A DNA stretch of 64,000 bases from Methylacidimicrobium sp. B4 (GTDB lineage Bacteria > Verrucomicrobiota > Verrucomicrobiia > Methylacidiphilales > Methylacidiphilaceae), in assembly GCF_017310545.1 (NCBI RefSeq), contig NZ_CP066203.1:496001-560000 (forward strand). Direction: 5' to 3'. This document shows, in pieces, positions 19,491 through 28,383 of this stretch (position 1 is the stretch's first letter; every line of letters starts with the position of its first letter). The notes under the pieces were generated by a model. It did not search any database, was not told the DNA's origin, and worked only from the letters and a program-made list of their open reading frames with translations. Position numbers and translations under genes: made by a program.

Positions 19491-20483
19491 ATGCGCAAAA
19501 GGGAGGATACGGGGGAATCCCTCGCCCCCCGGTCCGTGTCCGAACCACGAAAACCATTCTCTCCAGGACCTGCGCCCGGCAGGCGAAAGCTTCTGCTCGC
19601 CGGAGTCGCGATCCTCGGACTGCTGGCCGTCCTTCTCTCCGGGCTCAAATGGTATGTCGACTCCCTCGCCCGGGTGGCGGTCACCGTTCCGCCCCACAGC
19701 TTCCTGAGCATTGACCCTGGCCTGGCCGGCATCCCCTACGAGGACTGGACGACGACGAGCGAAGACGGCATCAAGCTTGCCGCCTGGTTCATCCCCTCCG
19801 ACCGGAGCTCCTCCAAGCCTCCGCTCATCGTGGTCCACGGCCTCGGCGCAAGCAAGGAGTTCCAGATCAACTATATCGTCTTAGGCCACAAGCTCGGTTT
19901 CCCCGTGTTGGCCATCGACCTCCGGGGCCACGGGAAGAGCGGGAGGACCATCACCACCCTCGGGTGGAAGGAGCCCCTCGATCTCAAGGCTTGGACGGAC
20001 CAGTTGGAACACAAGGGGCTCTCGCACCCGCTGGTGTGGGGAACCTCGCTTGGTGCCGTGACGGCCTTGCGTTTTGTTTCCGAGGATCCACGGGCCGGCG
20101 GGGTGATCGCGGACGCCCCCTTCGACAACCTCCGCAACTCGATGGCCGTCCATGCCCGGCTCTTCTTCGGCCTCCCCGCCTTCCCCTTCGTCGACCTCGT
20201 CTCCTGGGAGCTCGAGCGCCACTACTCCCTCGACCCAGGCAAGGTCGATTGCGTCGAAGCGGCGCAGAACATCCATGTGCCGATCCTCGTCATCGCAGCC
20301 GAGGAAGATCGGAGGATGCCGATCCCCGTCGTGCAAAAAATCTACGATGCCGCCTCCGAGCCGAAGAAGTGGTGGGTGATTCCCCACGCTTCCCACGAGG
20401 AGCGGACCTTTGCCCCCGACTTCCGCCACGTCGTGGGGGACTTCCTCGACTTCGCGGCCGCCTATCCGGCCGCGAAGCGTTAG
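19491..20483 (+). CDS. Membrane-anchored alpha/beta hydrolase
   Basis: 330 aa. A cytoplasmic basic segment is followed by one transmembrane helix (LLLAGVAILGLLAVLLSGL, about residues 37-56) and an alpha/beta-hydrolase domain. LIVVHGLGASKE is the oxyanion strand, VLAIDLRGHGKSG follows, GTSLGAV is the nucleophile elbow with Ser, and EEDRRMP and HASHEE supply the Asp/Glu and His. The domain would face the periplasm. Related proteins are annotated as serine aminopeptidase S33 or BEM46-like hydrolases; substrate is unknown. The start at 19491 has GGGAGACGGG just before it; 19449 is an in-frame alternative. Confidence 0.78.
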   Translation: MRKREDTGESLAPRSVSEPRKPFSPGPAPGRRKLLLAGVAILGLLAVLLSGLKWYVDSLARVAVTVPPHSFLSIDPGLAGIPYEDWTTTSEDGIKLAAWFIPSDRSSSKPPLIVVHGLGASKEFQINYIVLGHKLGFPVLAIDLRGHGKSGRTITTLGWKEPLDLKAWTDQLEHKGLSHPLVWGTSLGAVTALRFVSEDPRAGGVIADAPFDNLRNSMAVHARLFFGLPAFPFVDLVSWELERHYSLDPGKVDCVEAAQNIHVPILVIAAEEDRRMPIPVVQKIYDAASEPKKWWVIPHASHEERTFAPDFRHVVGDFLDFAAAYPAAKR

Positions 20484-20635
20484 ACCGGATGGCGGTCGAA
20501 CCACGCGAGCCCTTCGTGGCGGGCGAGGCACTCCTTGCTGGAAGCGATCCGGGTCGCGGGATCGCACCAGTTCCAGCAGACTCCGATCCTTGCCCGCCAT
20601 GGCAACCTTCCCCTATCCTTCGCTGCGGAGCCGCC

Positions 20636-21841
20636 ATGAACCGCCGCCAGTTCCTGCGCCTCGCCACGGCCGCTGCGCTGCCCGCACTCTCGCTCCGAGG
20701 CCGGCTCTTCGCCGCGAGCGCCGACTCGCCACGCCTCTTGTTCGTCTTCCTGCGCGGCGGCTACGATTGCAACCACCTGCTCGTACCCTATGCGAGCGAC
20801 TTCTACTACGAGGCACGCCCGACCCTCGCTCTCCCCCGCCCGGGAGCGGGCGATCCGAATGCCACCATTCCGCTCGACGCCGATTGGGGACTCAATCCGG
20901 CGCTGCGCGATTCGCTCTTTTCGCTGTGGGAGAGCAAGCAGGTCGCCTTCATCCCCTTCGCTGGCACGGACGACCTCTCCCGCAGCCACTTCGAGACACA
21001 GGACCGGATCGAGTGCGGGGAGGCGGGCGAGTCAAGCGGTGATTACCGCTCCGGCTTCCTCGCCCGCCTGTCGAACGTCCTGACCGGCGTCTCCCCCATC
21101 GCGTTCACCGACAACCTGCCCTTAAGCTTCCGCGGGAGCGTGCAAGACGTGCCGAACCTTTCGCTCAAGGGAGATCCCAAGGCGCGCTTCGACGAGCGCC
21201 AGTCGTCCATCCTATCTGACATGTACCAGGACACTCCCTTGGCCGCAGCCGCCCGGGAAGGCCTGGCTTTGCGCCGTTCCGCATCCGCAGATTGGCAACG
21301 CCTCGACGAGGAGATGGCCCAGGCCGGCCGCGATGCCCCCAACACGCACCATTTTGCGACCGAGGGACGACGCATCGCCGCGTTGATGCGCGACCGCTAC
21401 CGCCTGGGCTTCGTTGACGTCAGCGGCTGGGACACCCACGTCAATCAGGGTGGTGCCAGCGGGCCACTCTCCACCAACCTGCGCAACTTGGGCGAGGGGC
21501 TGACCGCCTTCGCCCGTGAGCTCGGCGAAGGCTGGCGCGACACCGTCGTCGTGGTCGTCTCGGAGTTCGGCCGGACCTTCCGCGAGAATGGCGACAAGGG
21601 CACCGATCACGGGCATGGAACGGTGCACTGGGTGCTTGGCGGGCGAGTCTGCGGCGGGCGCATCGCCGGGGAGCAGGTGGCCGTGAATGAAGCCTCTCTC
21701 TTCCAGAATCGCGACTACCCTGTCCTCAACCACTATCGCAACGTCTACGCCGGCCTATTCGGGCGACTCTGGGGATTACGGTCGAGCCAGGTCCAGACCG
21801 TCTTCCCACGTTCCCGGCCGATCGACCTGGGGCTAGTCTGA
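20636..21841 (+). CDS. DUF1501 family secreted protein (Tat signal)
   Basis: 401 aa. MNRRQFLRLATAAALPALSL is a twin-arginine signal (RRQFLR). The body has LLFVFLRGGYDCNHLLVPYAS, FETQDRIE, FVDVSGWDTHVNQGG, VVVVSEFGRTFRENGDKGTDHGHG, the conserved sulfatase-like metal-site segments of DUF1501, and ends in a C-terminal motif region with NHYRNVYAGLFGRLWG. It would be exported folded, possibly with a bound metal. It precedes a DUF1800 gene by four bases, the usual partner, although the pair is more often in the opposite order. No biochemical role is established for the family. Confidence 0.8.
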   Translation: MNRRQFLRLATAAALPALSLRGRLFAASADSPRLLFVFLRGGYDCNHLLVPYASDFYYEARPTLALPRPGAGDPNATIPLDADWGLNPALRDSLFSLWESKQVAFIPFAGTDDLSRSHFETQDRIECGEAGESSGDYRSGFLARLSNVLTGVSPIAFTDNLPLSFRGSVQDVPNLSLKGDPKARFDERQSSILSDMYQDTPLAAAAREGLALRRSASADWQRLDEEMAQAGRDAPNTHHFATEGRRIAALMRDRYRLGFVDVSGWDTHVNQGGASGPLSTNLRNLGEGLTAFARELGEGWRDTVVVVVSEFGRTFRENGDKGTDHGHGTVHWVLGGRVCGGRIAGEQVAVNEASLFQNRDYPVLNHYRNVYAGLFGRLWGLRSSQVQTVFPRSRPIDLGLV

Positions 21842-21845
21842 GCCC

Positions 21846-23369
21846 ATGCGGAGTCCCATCCGTCTCCTCCCCGCCTTCGCTCTGGCCCTCTTGCTCCCCT
21901 CTCGCACCTTCGCGGACGGCGGCCTGCTCGCACCCGGTGACCTTGCCTGGTTGCGTCGGGACGGCTTCGGCCTTGACACCGTTGCCATCGACTCCTGCCG
22001 CGGCATGGGACGCCGACGGATGCTTGAGCTCCAGCTGCAGGACCGCATGCCGGGATCGCTGCCCCAGGCCGTCGCCGACCAGCTCGCCAGCAACCCGGCG
22101 CTGACCACCCGTGCGAGCGAGGCATTGGCCCAGTGGCATCAAGCGCAGGAACGCATTCGATCGATGCCCGAGGGGGAAGCCAGGAGTGCCGCGCGCAACG
22201 AGCTCCAGCGGCAAGGCAACCAATGGGTGCAGCAGGCGCGCGCCGCCGAGCTGCTTCAGGCCATCTACGGACCCAACCAGCTCAAGGAGCAGATGGTCTG
22301 GTTCTGGCTCAACCACTTCAGCGTATACGCGCCGAAGGGACGGATTCGATGGGAAGTTGGCGACTACGCGGAGCACGTGATCCGTCCGCGCGCCCTGGGC
22401 AAGTTTCGGGAGCTTGTCCTGGCCACGCTCAAAAGCCCGGCCATGCTCGAGTACCTCGACAACGTTCAGAACGCCAAGGGTCACGTGAACGAGAACTACG
22501 CCCGGGAGCTGGTCGAGCTACACACCCTCGGCGTGGATGGCGGCTATACCCAGCAGGATGTGCAGCAGCTGGCGTTGATCCTGACCGGTGTCGGCATCGC
22601 GCCGCTTGACGGCCTTCCACGCCCCATAGCCCCCGCCCTCGCTCCGCGACTCGTGCGCGAGGGCCTCTTCGAGTTCAACCCCAGCCGCCACGACTTCAGC
22701 GACAAGGTGCTCCTTGGCCACCCCATCCGGGGCAGAGGCTTCTCCGAGGTAGAGGAGGCCGTGGACTGGATCGTGCAGCAGCCCGCCTGTGGGCGCTTCC
22801 TCTCGCGCAAGCTGGCCGAGTACTTCGTCGGCGACCAGCCTCCGGCCGCCTTGGTGGAACGGATGGCGCTCGCCTTTCGCAAGAGAGAGGGCGACATCGC
22901 CGAAGTGCTGCGCACCCTCTTCGACTCGAGCGAGCTCGTCGCCGCCGCCGGAGGCAAGTTCAAGGATCCCTTTCAGCTCATCGTTTCGGCGATGCGCTTG
23001 GCCTACGATGGCCGCCCCATCTACAACCCACGGCCGCTGATCCACTGGCTCGAGATGCTCGGCGAGCCGCTCTTCGGCCGCATTACCCCCGACGGCTGGC
23101 CGCTCGACGGGGCGAGGTGGTCGAGCTCTGGCCAGCTCGAGGCCCGCTTCGCGGTCGCCCGAGCCATCGGGAACGGCAATCCGCAGCTCTTCCTCCCGGA
23201 AGGCTCGACGCAGCGGATGCCAGGGTTTCCGTTGCTCACCTCCCCTCTCTATTACGCGGCCTTCGAGCCGTACCTGTCCGCGGCCACCCGCAACGGCCTG
23301 GCCCAGGCACAGTCGCAAGGCGAATGGAATGGCCTGCTGCTCGCTTCGCCCGATTTCGCGTACCGCTAG
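21846..23369 (+). CDS. DUF1800 family secreted protein
   Basis: 507 aa with an N-terminal Sec-type signal (LLPAFALALLLPSRTFA). LLRAIYG-like, EQMVWFWLNHFSVYAPKG, MLEYLDNVQNAKGHVNENYARELVELHTLGVDGGYTQ-region and LTGVGIAP are the strong signature of DUF1800, including the N-x-NYARE-hydrophobic-ELHTLG motif. RHDFSDKVLLG and SRKLAEYFV also match. It is cotranscribed with the DUF1501 gene. Function is unknown; the pair is widespread in Planctomycetes, Verrucomicrobia and Proteobacteria. The 208 bases after it, up to arsM, show no gene. Confidence 0.8.
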   Translation: MRSPIRLLPAFALALLLPSRTFADGGLLAPGDLAWLRRDGFGLDTVAIDSCRGMGRRRMLELQLQDRMPGSLPQAVADQLASNPALTTRASEALAQWHQAQERIRSMPEGEARSAARNELQRQGNQWVQQARAAELLQAIYGPNQLKEQMVWFWLNHFSVYAPKGRIRWEVGDYAEHVIRPRALGKFRELVLATLKSPAMLEYLDNVQNAKGHVNENYARELVELHTLGVDGGYTQQDVQQLALILTGVGIAPLDGLPRPIAPALAPRLVREGLFEFNPSRHDFSDKVLLGHPIRGRGFSEVEEAVDWIVQQPACGRFLSRKLAEYFVGDQPPAALVERMALAFRKREGDIAEVLRTLFDSSELVAAAGGKFKDPFQLIVSAMRLAYDGRPIYNPRPLIHWLEMLGEPLFGRITPDGWPLDGARWSSSGQLEARFAVARAIGNGNPQLFLPEGSTQRMPGFPLLTSPLYYAAFEPYLSAATRNGLAQAQSQGEWNGLLLASPDFAYR

Positions 23370-23577
23370 CCTCATCCGCTCGATTCCCAAGCATGCTCCT
23401 CGCCTGCAGCCGCGGGATCGGCCTTCACAGGCCAAGAGGAGCTCGTGCCCCAGCGGGCGGTCGTTGGCACGCGAGAAGCCGAGGGAGTCGAACCGCAGGT
23501 CCGTGGCAGCTTCCTTGCCCGGGCACAACCGATTCCTTGGCGGTTGCCTTTTTCCTTATTTCCACAATATTGGAAGC

Positions 23578-24369
23578 ATGAAGCCAGATGAGACCGTCCG
23601 AGATGCCGTGCGCCAAGTCTACGCGCAGGTGGCGGAGGGCGCCCGAGGGTGTTGCGGGAAACCGGCGGTTGAACCCACGGCAGCCCAGGCTTTGGGCTAT
23701 TCCCCCGAAGAGCTCGCGTCCGTTCCGAGAGATGCCGAAATGGGCCTGGGCTGCGGGAATCCCCAGGCCATCGCGGCGCTCCAGGCGGGAGAGACCGTGC
23801 TCGATCTCGGGAGCGGTGGCGGCTTCGACTGCTTTCTGGCAGCCCGCCAAGTAGGCAGAAGCGGCAAGGTGATCGGGGTCGACATGACTCCCGAGATGGT
23901 GGCCCGGGCGCGCGCCAATGCCCTCCGTGGCGATTACCCGAACGTCGAATTCCGGCTCGGAGAGATCGAGCGCCTGCCGGTCGCGGACAGCTCGGTGGAT
24001 GTGATCCTTTCCAACTGCGTCATCAATCTTTCCCCCGAGAAAGAGAAGGTCTTCGCCGAGGCCTTCCGGGTCTTGAAGCCAGGCGGCCGGCTGGCGATTT
24101 CGGACGTGGTCGCGATCGCTCCGATCTCCAAAGCGATGAAGAAGGATGCAGCGCTCCACGCCTGCTGTATCGCCGGGGCCGCCTCCGTCGCTGAGATCGA
24201 GGAGGCCCTCGCCGCTGCGGGCTTCGAAGAGATTTGCGTGGAGCCCAAGCCGGAGAGCCGGGAGTTCATCCGCCACTGGGCTTCCGGGTTCCACGTCGAG
24301 GACTATGTGGTGTCGGCCACCATCGAAGCGCTGAAGCCAGCATCGATGCACGAAGTCCTTCTCCCGTAA
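23578..24369 (+). CDS. arsM: Arsenite methyltransferase
   Basis: 263 aa. It is a SAM methyltransferase of the ArsM group, which methylates As(III). VLDLGSGGGFDCFLAA is the SAM-binding motif I. Cysteines expected to bind arsenite are present in EMGLGCGNP, LSNCVINLS and HACCIAGA, and GARGCCGK near the N-terminus adds a pair. Downstream HWASGFHVEDYVVSATIEA is the conserved C-terminal region. No arsR or ars operator was seen within the window next to it. It lies at the edge of the IS-rich stretch, 20 kb from the core genes that flank the island. Confidence 0.9.
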   Translation: MKPDETVRDAVRQVYAQVAEGARGCCGKPAVEPTAAQALGYSPEELASVPRDAEMGLGCGNPQAIAALQAGETVLDLGSGGGFDCFLAARQVGRSGKVIGVDMTPEMVARARANALRGDYPNVEFRLGEIERLPVADSSVDVILSNCVINLSPEKEKVFAEAFRVLKPGGRLAISDVVAIAPISKAMKKDAALHACCIAGAASVAEIEEALAAAGFEEICVEPKPESREFIRHWASGFHVEDYVVSATIEALKPASMHEVLLP

Positions 24370-24473
24370 GCGGCCGCTGCCATGCCGCAGGCGACCCGAG
24401 CCGCAGCAAAGCAGAGCGTAACATCCAAGAGCGAGCCCCTTGCCGCCCCCCGGAACCCGCACACGGCCGCCCG

Positions 24474-24695
24474 GTTGTCGCGCTGCATGCCGTGGAAAGT
24501 GCCAAGATCGCGCTACACAACGCGATGTTGTCGGCTGGTGTATCCAACGTCGAGCTCGCGCGGCAGCTTGGTACCGACGAGAAGTCGATCCGCCGTCTCC
24601 GTGATCTATTCCACCGAAGCCATCTTGGACAAGTCGAGGCGGCCTTGGCGACGTTGGGGCAGCGCCTCTCCATCGCTGTGTGTCACGCTGCGTAA
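24474..24695 (+). pseudogene. HicB-type antitoxin C-terminal fragment
   Basis: The frame reads VVALHAVESAKIALHNAMLS-AGVSNVELARQLGTDEKSIR, then RLRDLFHRSHLGQVEAALATLGQRL. This is the C-terminal helix-turn-helix of HicB antitoxins (pattern KxALYNAMxxxGVxKAELARRLG ... RLLDLxHxSxLxQLExAxxALG). The upstream half of HicB and any hicA toxin gene are missing; the frame upstream runs into unrelated sequence behind arsM. It is therefore a remnant with no expected function. Confidence 0.65.
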
Positions 24696-24827
24696 GCGTG
24701 GATCCGTCCCAGAGGTAACTTTATAGATCATGCCTCTTCGCTGTTTCAAGTGGGTAGAGCGGGAAGATCGAGCCGCGACTTTCCGGCTTTGAGGAACGCG
24801 GCAATTCTCAGGGAACGGAAGCTCCGA

Positions 24828-25480
24828 AAAGCCCCTGGTCATCCTTTTGGCGAGCTGGCTCGGCGCGCGGATCGCTTCGTGGATTCCGTTGGTGATCGGG
24901 CTCCGGAGCAAGGCGATGATTCCCCCCCGGGTGCTCATCGATTGTTTGGGGCAGTCCCGGAAGGAGGCAAGCCGACTGCGACGAGCCCACCGGAGCCACC
25001 CACGGAGCTCTTGAGGAGCTTGCGGCGAGAGGATCTCTGGGAGAGCCTTCTGCAACCCAATGGGCAACCCACTGGCTCTTCCCAACCGAGGAGAGGCGGC
25101 GCCAAGCGAGCTACGCAGGCCCTTCTGCTCCTCGCTCCGCGTCCATTCGCTGCCTCAGAGCGCCCAGAGGCTTCCTTTCGGCAGCAACCCCGGACGCGAA
25201 AACTCCTTGCGCACCTGGTCGACCGCCTCTCCCGCCATCGGCATGAGAGGGAAGGGATCGAGAATCCTCTCCGCCTTCCGAAAAACTTCCCGGCTCCAGA
25301 AAGGGAAGAGGGGGTCATGTCCATGCAGATCGCTTCGATCTACCCTGGATCGGTGCCATGCTCCTTCTCCCCCCTGGCGAAGGTCTCGAGAGCCTCCTTT
25401 CCCCTCGGCCAGGAAGAGCAGCTTCCGGCTCTCCGCATCTCCTCCCTCCTCCTCAATCGCAGAGATCGATGCGGCACTCT
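24828..25480 (-). pseudogene. Decayed ISL3-type transposase
   Basis: Reverse-strand pieces in different frames look like one ISL3-family DDE transposase. The piece GWLRWARRSRLASF ... ITNGIHEAIRAPSQLAKRMTRGF (24828-25000) matches the C-terminal catalytic-Glu region of ISL3 transposases (FxRWAxRSRLxxF ... LTNGxLExxNSxxQxxKxxARGF). Further upstream DPFPLMPMAGEAVDQVRKEF (about 25210-25270) matches their DxFHxMxxxxEAVDxVRRxE segment. Between them the frame shifts and stops intervene. No terminal repeats were recognised. The call rests on pattern recall and needs a translated search. Confidence 0.55.
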
Positions 25481-25698
25481 TTCCCTTCCCATGAACACCC
25501 CCTGTTCTCGCCCGGGGGTCAATGCCTCGTGTCGTCGGGGAGTCATTTCCGGCTGTCGTCTGACAGAAGCGAATCGATAAGCCCAATTTGCAGACAAAGT
25601 TCCCTATCGAGGAGAAATCCGGATAGCGGTAAGATTCCGGGTGGAGCGAAGAAGAGTTGCGGAAGGCCGGAGGACGACAGGATACGGCAAAAAAGCGC

Positions 25699-26415
25699 AT
25701 GAAATTCGTCTCTTTCTTGGCCCGGAGAGAGTGGGCCCCCGTCTGGTCCGTTCTTGTCATTCTCTGGCTAGCCCCCGCGCTTCACGCGAACTGTACACAG
25801 GATGTTCAAGTAGTCTCCTCACGGAACTACTACACGCTCTTTCTCTCTTCGGGACGGACTGGGCTTCGGGAAGCGCTGCTGCGGGAGATTTCCCTCGACC
25901 GGTTCCGCAACTTTGGCTCAACTTGCGTAACTCCCGTCCATTGGAGGGAGCTCCCGGATCACCCCTATCTCGAATTGAGAACTTTGATTGATGGGAGACT
26001 GCTTCCGGTACGAAAAAGGAGCAATGGGTTTTGGACGCGCCTCACCTTTCCGGCTGGCCAGGAGATCGAACTCTGTAGGGACACCCTTCAGCAAGCTCTT
26101 GCGCGTAATTCCCAAGAAAAGATCGATTTCTTTGAAAATCTCATCGGGAGCGGCGGTTATCGGACTCCGATTGAGGACTACTGGGTCATTGTCGACCTTG
26201 GGAAGATCTACACTTCCTTCCTCCAGGTTGCCGCCATTGGCCAAGGCACGCCATCTTCGCCCACCTTCCAGGAATTCCTCAGCGGCCAGATAATCCAGAT
26301 ATTTCCGGGCGGATACCAGATCCAGGGAAATACAATCTGGTGGCACTGGCAGAAAATCTATGCTCCCAATTGGAGCACAAAGATCCACGTCGAATGGAAA
26401 GCTTGGTATCGGTAG
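25699..26415 (+). CDS. Hypothetical secreted protein
   Basis: 238 aa. A signal peptide (long hydrophobic segment WSVLVILWLAPALHA, then NC) precedes a mature part of about 205 residues with no recognised domain. The middle is moderately basic; the C-terminus is rich in aromatic residues (NTIWWHWQKIYAPNW, VEWKAWYR). Base composition here is nearer 50 % GC than the surrounding genes, which fits recent acquisition. A damaged paralogue lies at 28384-28741, sharing an almost identical stretch of about 40 bases around ALLREISLDRFRNF. The start at 25699 is set by the signal peptide. Confidence 0.55.
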   Translation: MKFVSFLARREWAPVWSVLVILWLAPALHANCTQDVQVVSSRNYYTLFLSSGRTGLREALLREISLDRFRNFGSTCVTPVHWRELPDHPYLELRTLIDGRLLPVRKRSNGFWTRLTFPAGQEIELCRDTLQQALARNSQEKIDFFENLIGSGGYRTPIEDYWVIVDLGKIYTSFLQVAAIGQGTPSSPTFQEFLSGQIIQIFPGGYQIQGNTIWWHWQKIYAPNWSTKIHVEWKAWYR

Positions 26416-26494
26416 GATATCAGCCTGCGGAAAAAGGGTTCGAACAGTTGAATGAATAGTTGCTAGTTCTTGCGCTTTCATGTATATTTTAAGC

Positions 26495-27124
26495 ATGTTA
26501 CGCAAGATGGTCAGCATCCATGAAGCCGCCGAGTTCCTGGGCGTCGCGGCGCAAACGCTGCGACGCTGGGAGCGCGAAGGCAAGCTCATCCCAGACGAAC
26601 GCACGCCGGGTGGACGGCGGCGCTATGACTTGGCGCGGCTTCGTCCTGAACAGTTCCATGCACCCGATGTAGCACGCCGCACGGTTGCCTACGCCCGCGT
26701 CTGCAGCCACGACCAGAAGGACGATCTGGAACGGCAGAAGCAGGTGCTCGAACTTTACTGCGCCCGGCAGGGCTGGACGTTCGAGGTCATCGCCGACCTG
26801 GGTTCGGGCATGAACTATCACAAGAAGGGCCTCAAGCGGCTGCTGGACGATGTGGTGGAAGGCCGCATCGGGCGGCTAGTCATCACGCACAAGGATCGGC
26901 TACTGCGCTTCGGCGCGGAACTGGTGTTCGCCATCTGCGAGGCCAAGGGCGTCGAGGTCGTCATCCTCAACCAAGGGGAAGACACGACGTTCGAGGAAGA
27001 CCTGGCGAAAGATGTGTTGGAGATCATCACGGTGTTCAGCGCCCGGCTGTACGGCAGCCGTTCGCGCAAGAATCAGAAGCTGCTCGACGGGGTGAAAGGC
27101 GCCGTGGAGGCGTCGCAATGCTGA
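26495..27124 (+). CDS. tnpA: IS607-family serine recombinase TnpA (catalytic Ser replaced by Cys)
   Basis: 209 aa. A MerR-like helix-turn-helix (VSIHEAAEFLGVAAQTLRRW, then GKLIPDERTPGGRRRY) is followed by a small serine-recombinase domain (VAYARVCSHDQKDDLERQ, GSGMNYHKKGLKRLLDD, ITHKDRLLRFG, VVILNQGED), the fixed domain order of IS607 TnpA. In the family the active Ser directly follows ARV; here that residue is Cys70 (codon TGC) and the Ser is one position later. Activity is therefore uncertain. An upstream in-frame ATG at 26480 is possible. The stop overlaps the tnpB start. Confidence 0.88.
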   Translation: MLRKMVSIHEAAEFLGVAAQTLRRWEREGKLIPDERTPGGRRRYDLARLRPEQFHAPDVARRTVAYARVCSHDQKDDLERQKQVLELYCARQGWTFEVIADLGSGMNYHKKGLKRLLDDVVEGRIGRLVITHKDRLLRFGAELVFAICEAKGVEVVILNQGEDTTFEEDLAKDVLEIITVFSARLYGSRSRKNQKLLDGVKGAVEASQC

Positions 27125-28314
27125 TCGCGCACCGCATCGCCCTCGATCCGAACAACGTGCAGGCGACGTATCTGGCCCGTGCGGCGGGCACGGCTCGGTT
27201 CGCCTACAACTGGGCGCTGGCCGAGTGGAAGCGCCAGTACGAGGCGTGGAAGGCCGACAACAGCCTGTCCAAGCCATCCCAGGCGGCGCTGCGCCGTCAG
27301 TTGAACGCGGTCAAGCGCGAGCAGTTCCCGTGGATGCTCGAAGTCACGAAGAAGGCGCCGCAGATGGCGATCATCCAGCTTGGCCAAGCGTTCCAGAACT
27401 TCTTCGCGGGTCGCGCCCGGTATCCACAATTTCGCAAAAAGGGCCGCGACGACCGTTTCACGCTCACCAACGACCAGTTCAGTCTCGACGGCTGCCGCAT
27501 GCGCATCCCCAACCTTGGCTGGGTGCGCATGCGCGAGTCGTTGCGTTTTCCTGGGAAGGTGATGTCGGCTACGGTCTCCCGTGTGGCCGACCGCTGGTTC
27601 GTCCGCATCGTTGTCGAGATGCCGGAGGGTTTGCGTCCGCCAGAAGCCGAAAGCCAAGGCGTGGTTGGCGTGGATCTGGGCGTCTGGGCGCTGGCGACGC
27701 TCTCGACAGGGGAGAAGGTGCCTGGCCCCGAGCCGCCCAAGGCGCGGCTGGGCCGCTTGCGCAGGCTCTCGCGGAGCCTGAGCCGCAAGAGGAAGGGGTC
27801 GGCCAACCGGCGCAAGGCCAAGGAGAAGCTGGCGAGGCTGCACGCCCGAATCACCAATGGCCGCCTGGACGCCCTGCACAAGCAGTCGGCTGGCCTCAGG
27901 CGCCGGTTTTCGCTCATCGGCGTCGAGGGCCTGAACGTGCGCGGCATGATGGGCAACCGGCGTCTGGCCCGGTCGATCGGCGACATGGGCTTCTTCGAGT
28001 TCCGGCGGCCGCTGGAGTACAAGGCCGCTATGCGGGGCGGAGAGGTGGTGGTCGCCGATCGGTTCTTCTCCAGCAGCAAGACCTGCTCCCACTGCGGCCA
28101 TTGGCTGGAGAGCTTGCCGCTCTCGGTGCGTCAGTGGACCTGTCCGGCCTGCGGCGCGGAGCATGACCGGGACGTGAACGCCGCGATGAATCTCAAGAAT
28201 GTGGCCGTGAGTTCCACGGTGTCAGCCTGTGGAGAGGAGGGCTCTGGCTCGGCATGCAAGCGCCGGGTGAAACCAGCCTCGGCGAAGCAGGAAGTCGGCT
28301 TTGTTCCTGTTTAG
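27118..28314 (+). CDS. tnpB: IS607-associated TnpB (RNA-guided nuclease)
   Basis: 398 aa. N-terminal recognition region with FAYNWALAEWKRQYEAW and FPQFRKKG-like YPQFRKKGRDD; RuvC catalytic residues Asp186 (VVGVDLGVW), Glu270 (IGVEGLNVRGM) and Asp352 (HDRDVNAAMNL); Zn finger from Cys323/Cys326 and Cys342/Cys345. All key residues are intact, so it is probably active as an omega-RNA guided DNA endonuclease. It overlaps tnpA by seven bases. The last 40 codons (CGEEGSGSACKRRV onward) follow the pattern where the omega-RNA scaffold overlaps the 3' end of tnpB. Confidence 0.93.
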   Translation: MLIAHRIALDPNNVQATYLARAAGTARFAYNWALAEWKRQYEAWKADNSLSKPSQAALRRQLNAVKREQFPWMLEVTKKAPQMAIIQLGQAFQNFFAGRARYPQFRKKGRDDRFTLTNDQFSLDGCRMRIPNLGWVRMRESLRFPGKVMSATVSRVADRWFVRIVVEMPEGLRPPEAESQGVVGVDLGVWALATLSTGEKVPGPEPPKARLGRLRRLSRSLSRKRKGSANRRKAKEKLARLHARITNGRLDALHKQSAGLRRRFSLIGVEGLNVRGMMGNRRLARSIGDMGFFEFRRPLEYKAAMRGGEVVVADRFFSSSKTCSHCGHWLESLPLSVRQWTCPACGAEHDRDVNAAMNLKNVAVSSTVSACGEEGSGSACKRRVKPASAKQEVGFVPV

Positions 28315-28383
28315 GCGGGAATGAGCAAGTCTGACGGAACGGCTTCCGGGAGAGCTAGAGGAAGAAGTGCGGGATACAATCGC

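Larger units (their letters stand above)
26420..28345 (+). mobile_element. IS607-type insertion sequence (ends approximate)
   Basis: The unit consists of tnpA and tnpB, the standard IS607 content. IS607 elements have no inverted repeats and make no target duplication, so the ends cannot be read from one copy; the limits given are the gene-free margins on each side. It separates an intact secreted-protein gene from its broken paralogue. Codon use of tnpA/tnpB is more GC-rich than that of the secreted protein it follows. Confidence 0.7.

Noticed and set aside
24750-25580. 276-codon plus-strand frame in the ISL3 remnant
   Set aside because: Composition is shadow-like and the opposite strand holds transposase pieces.
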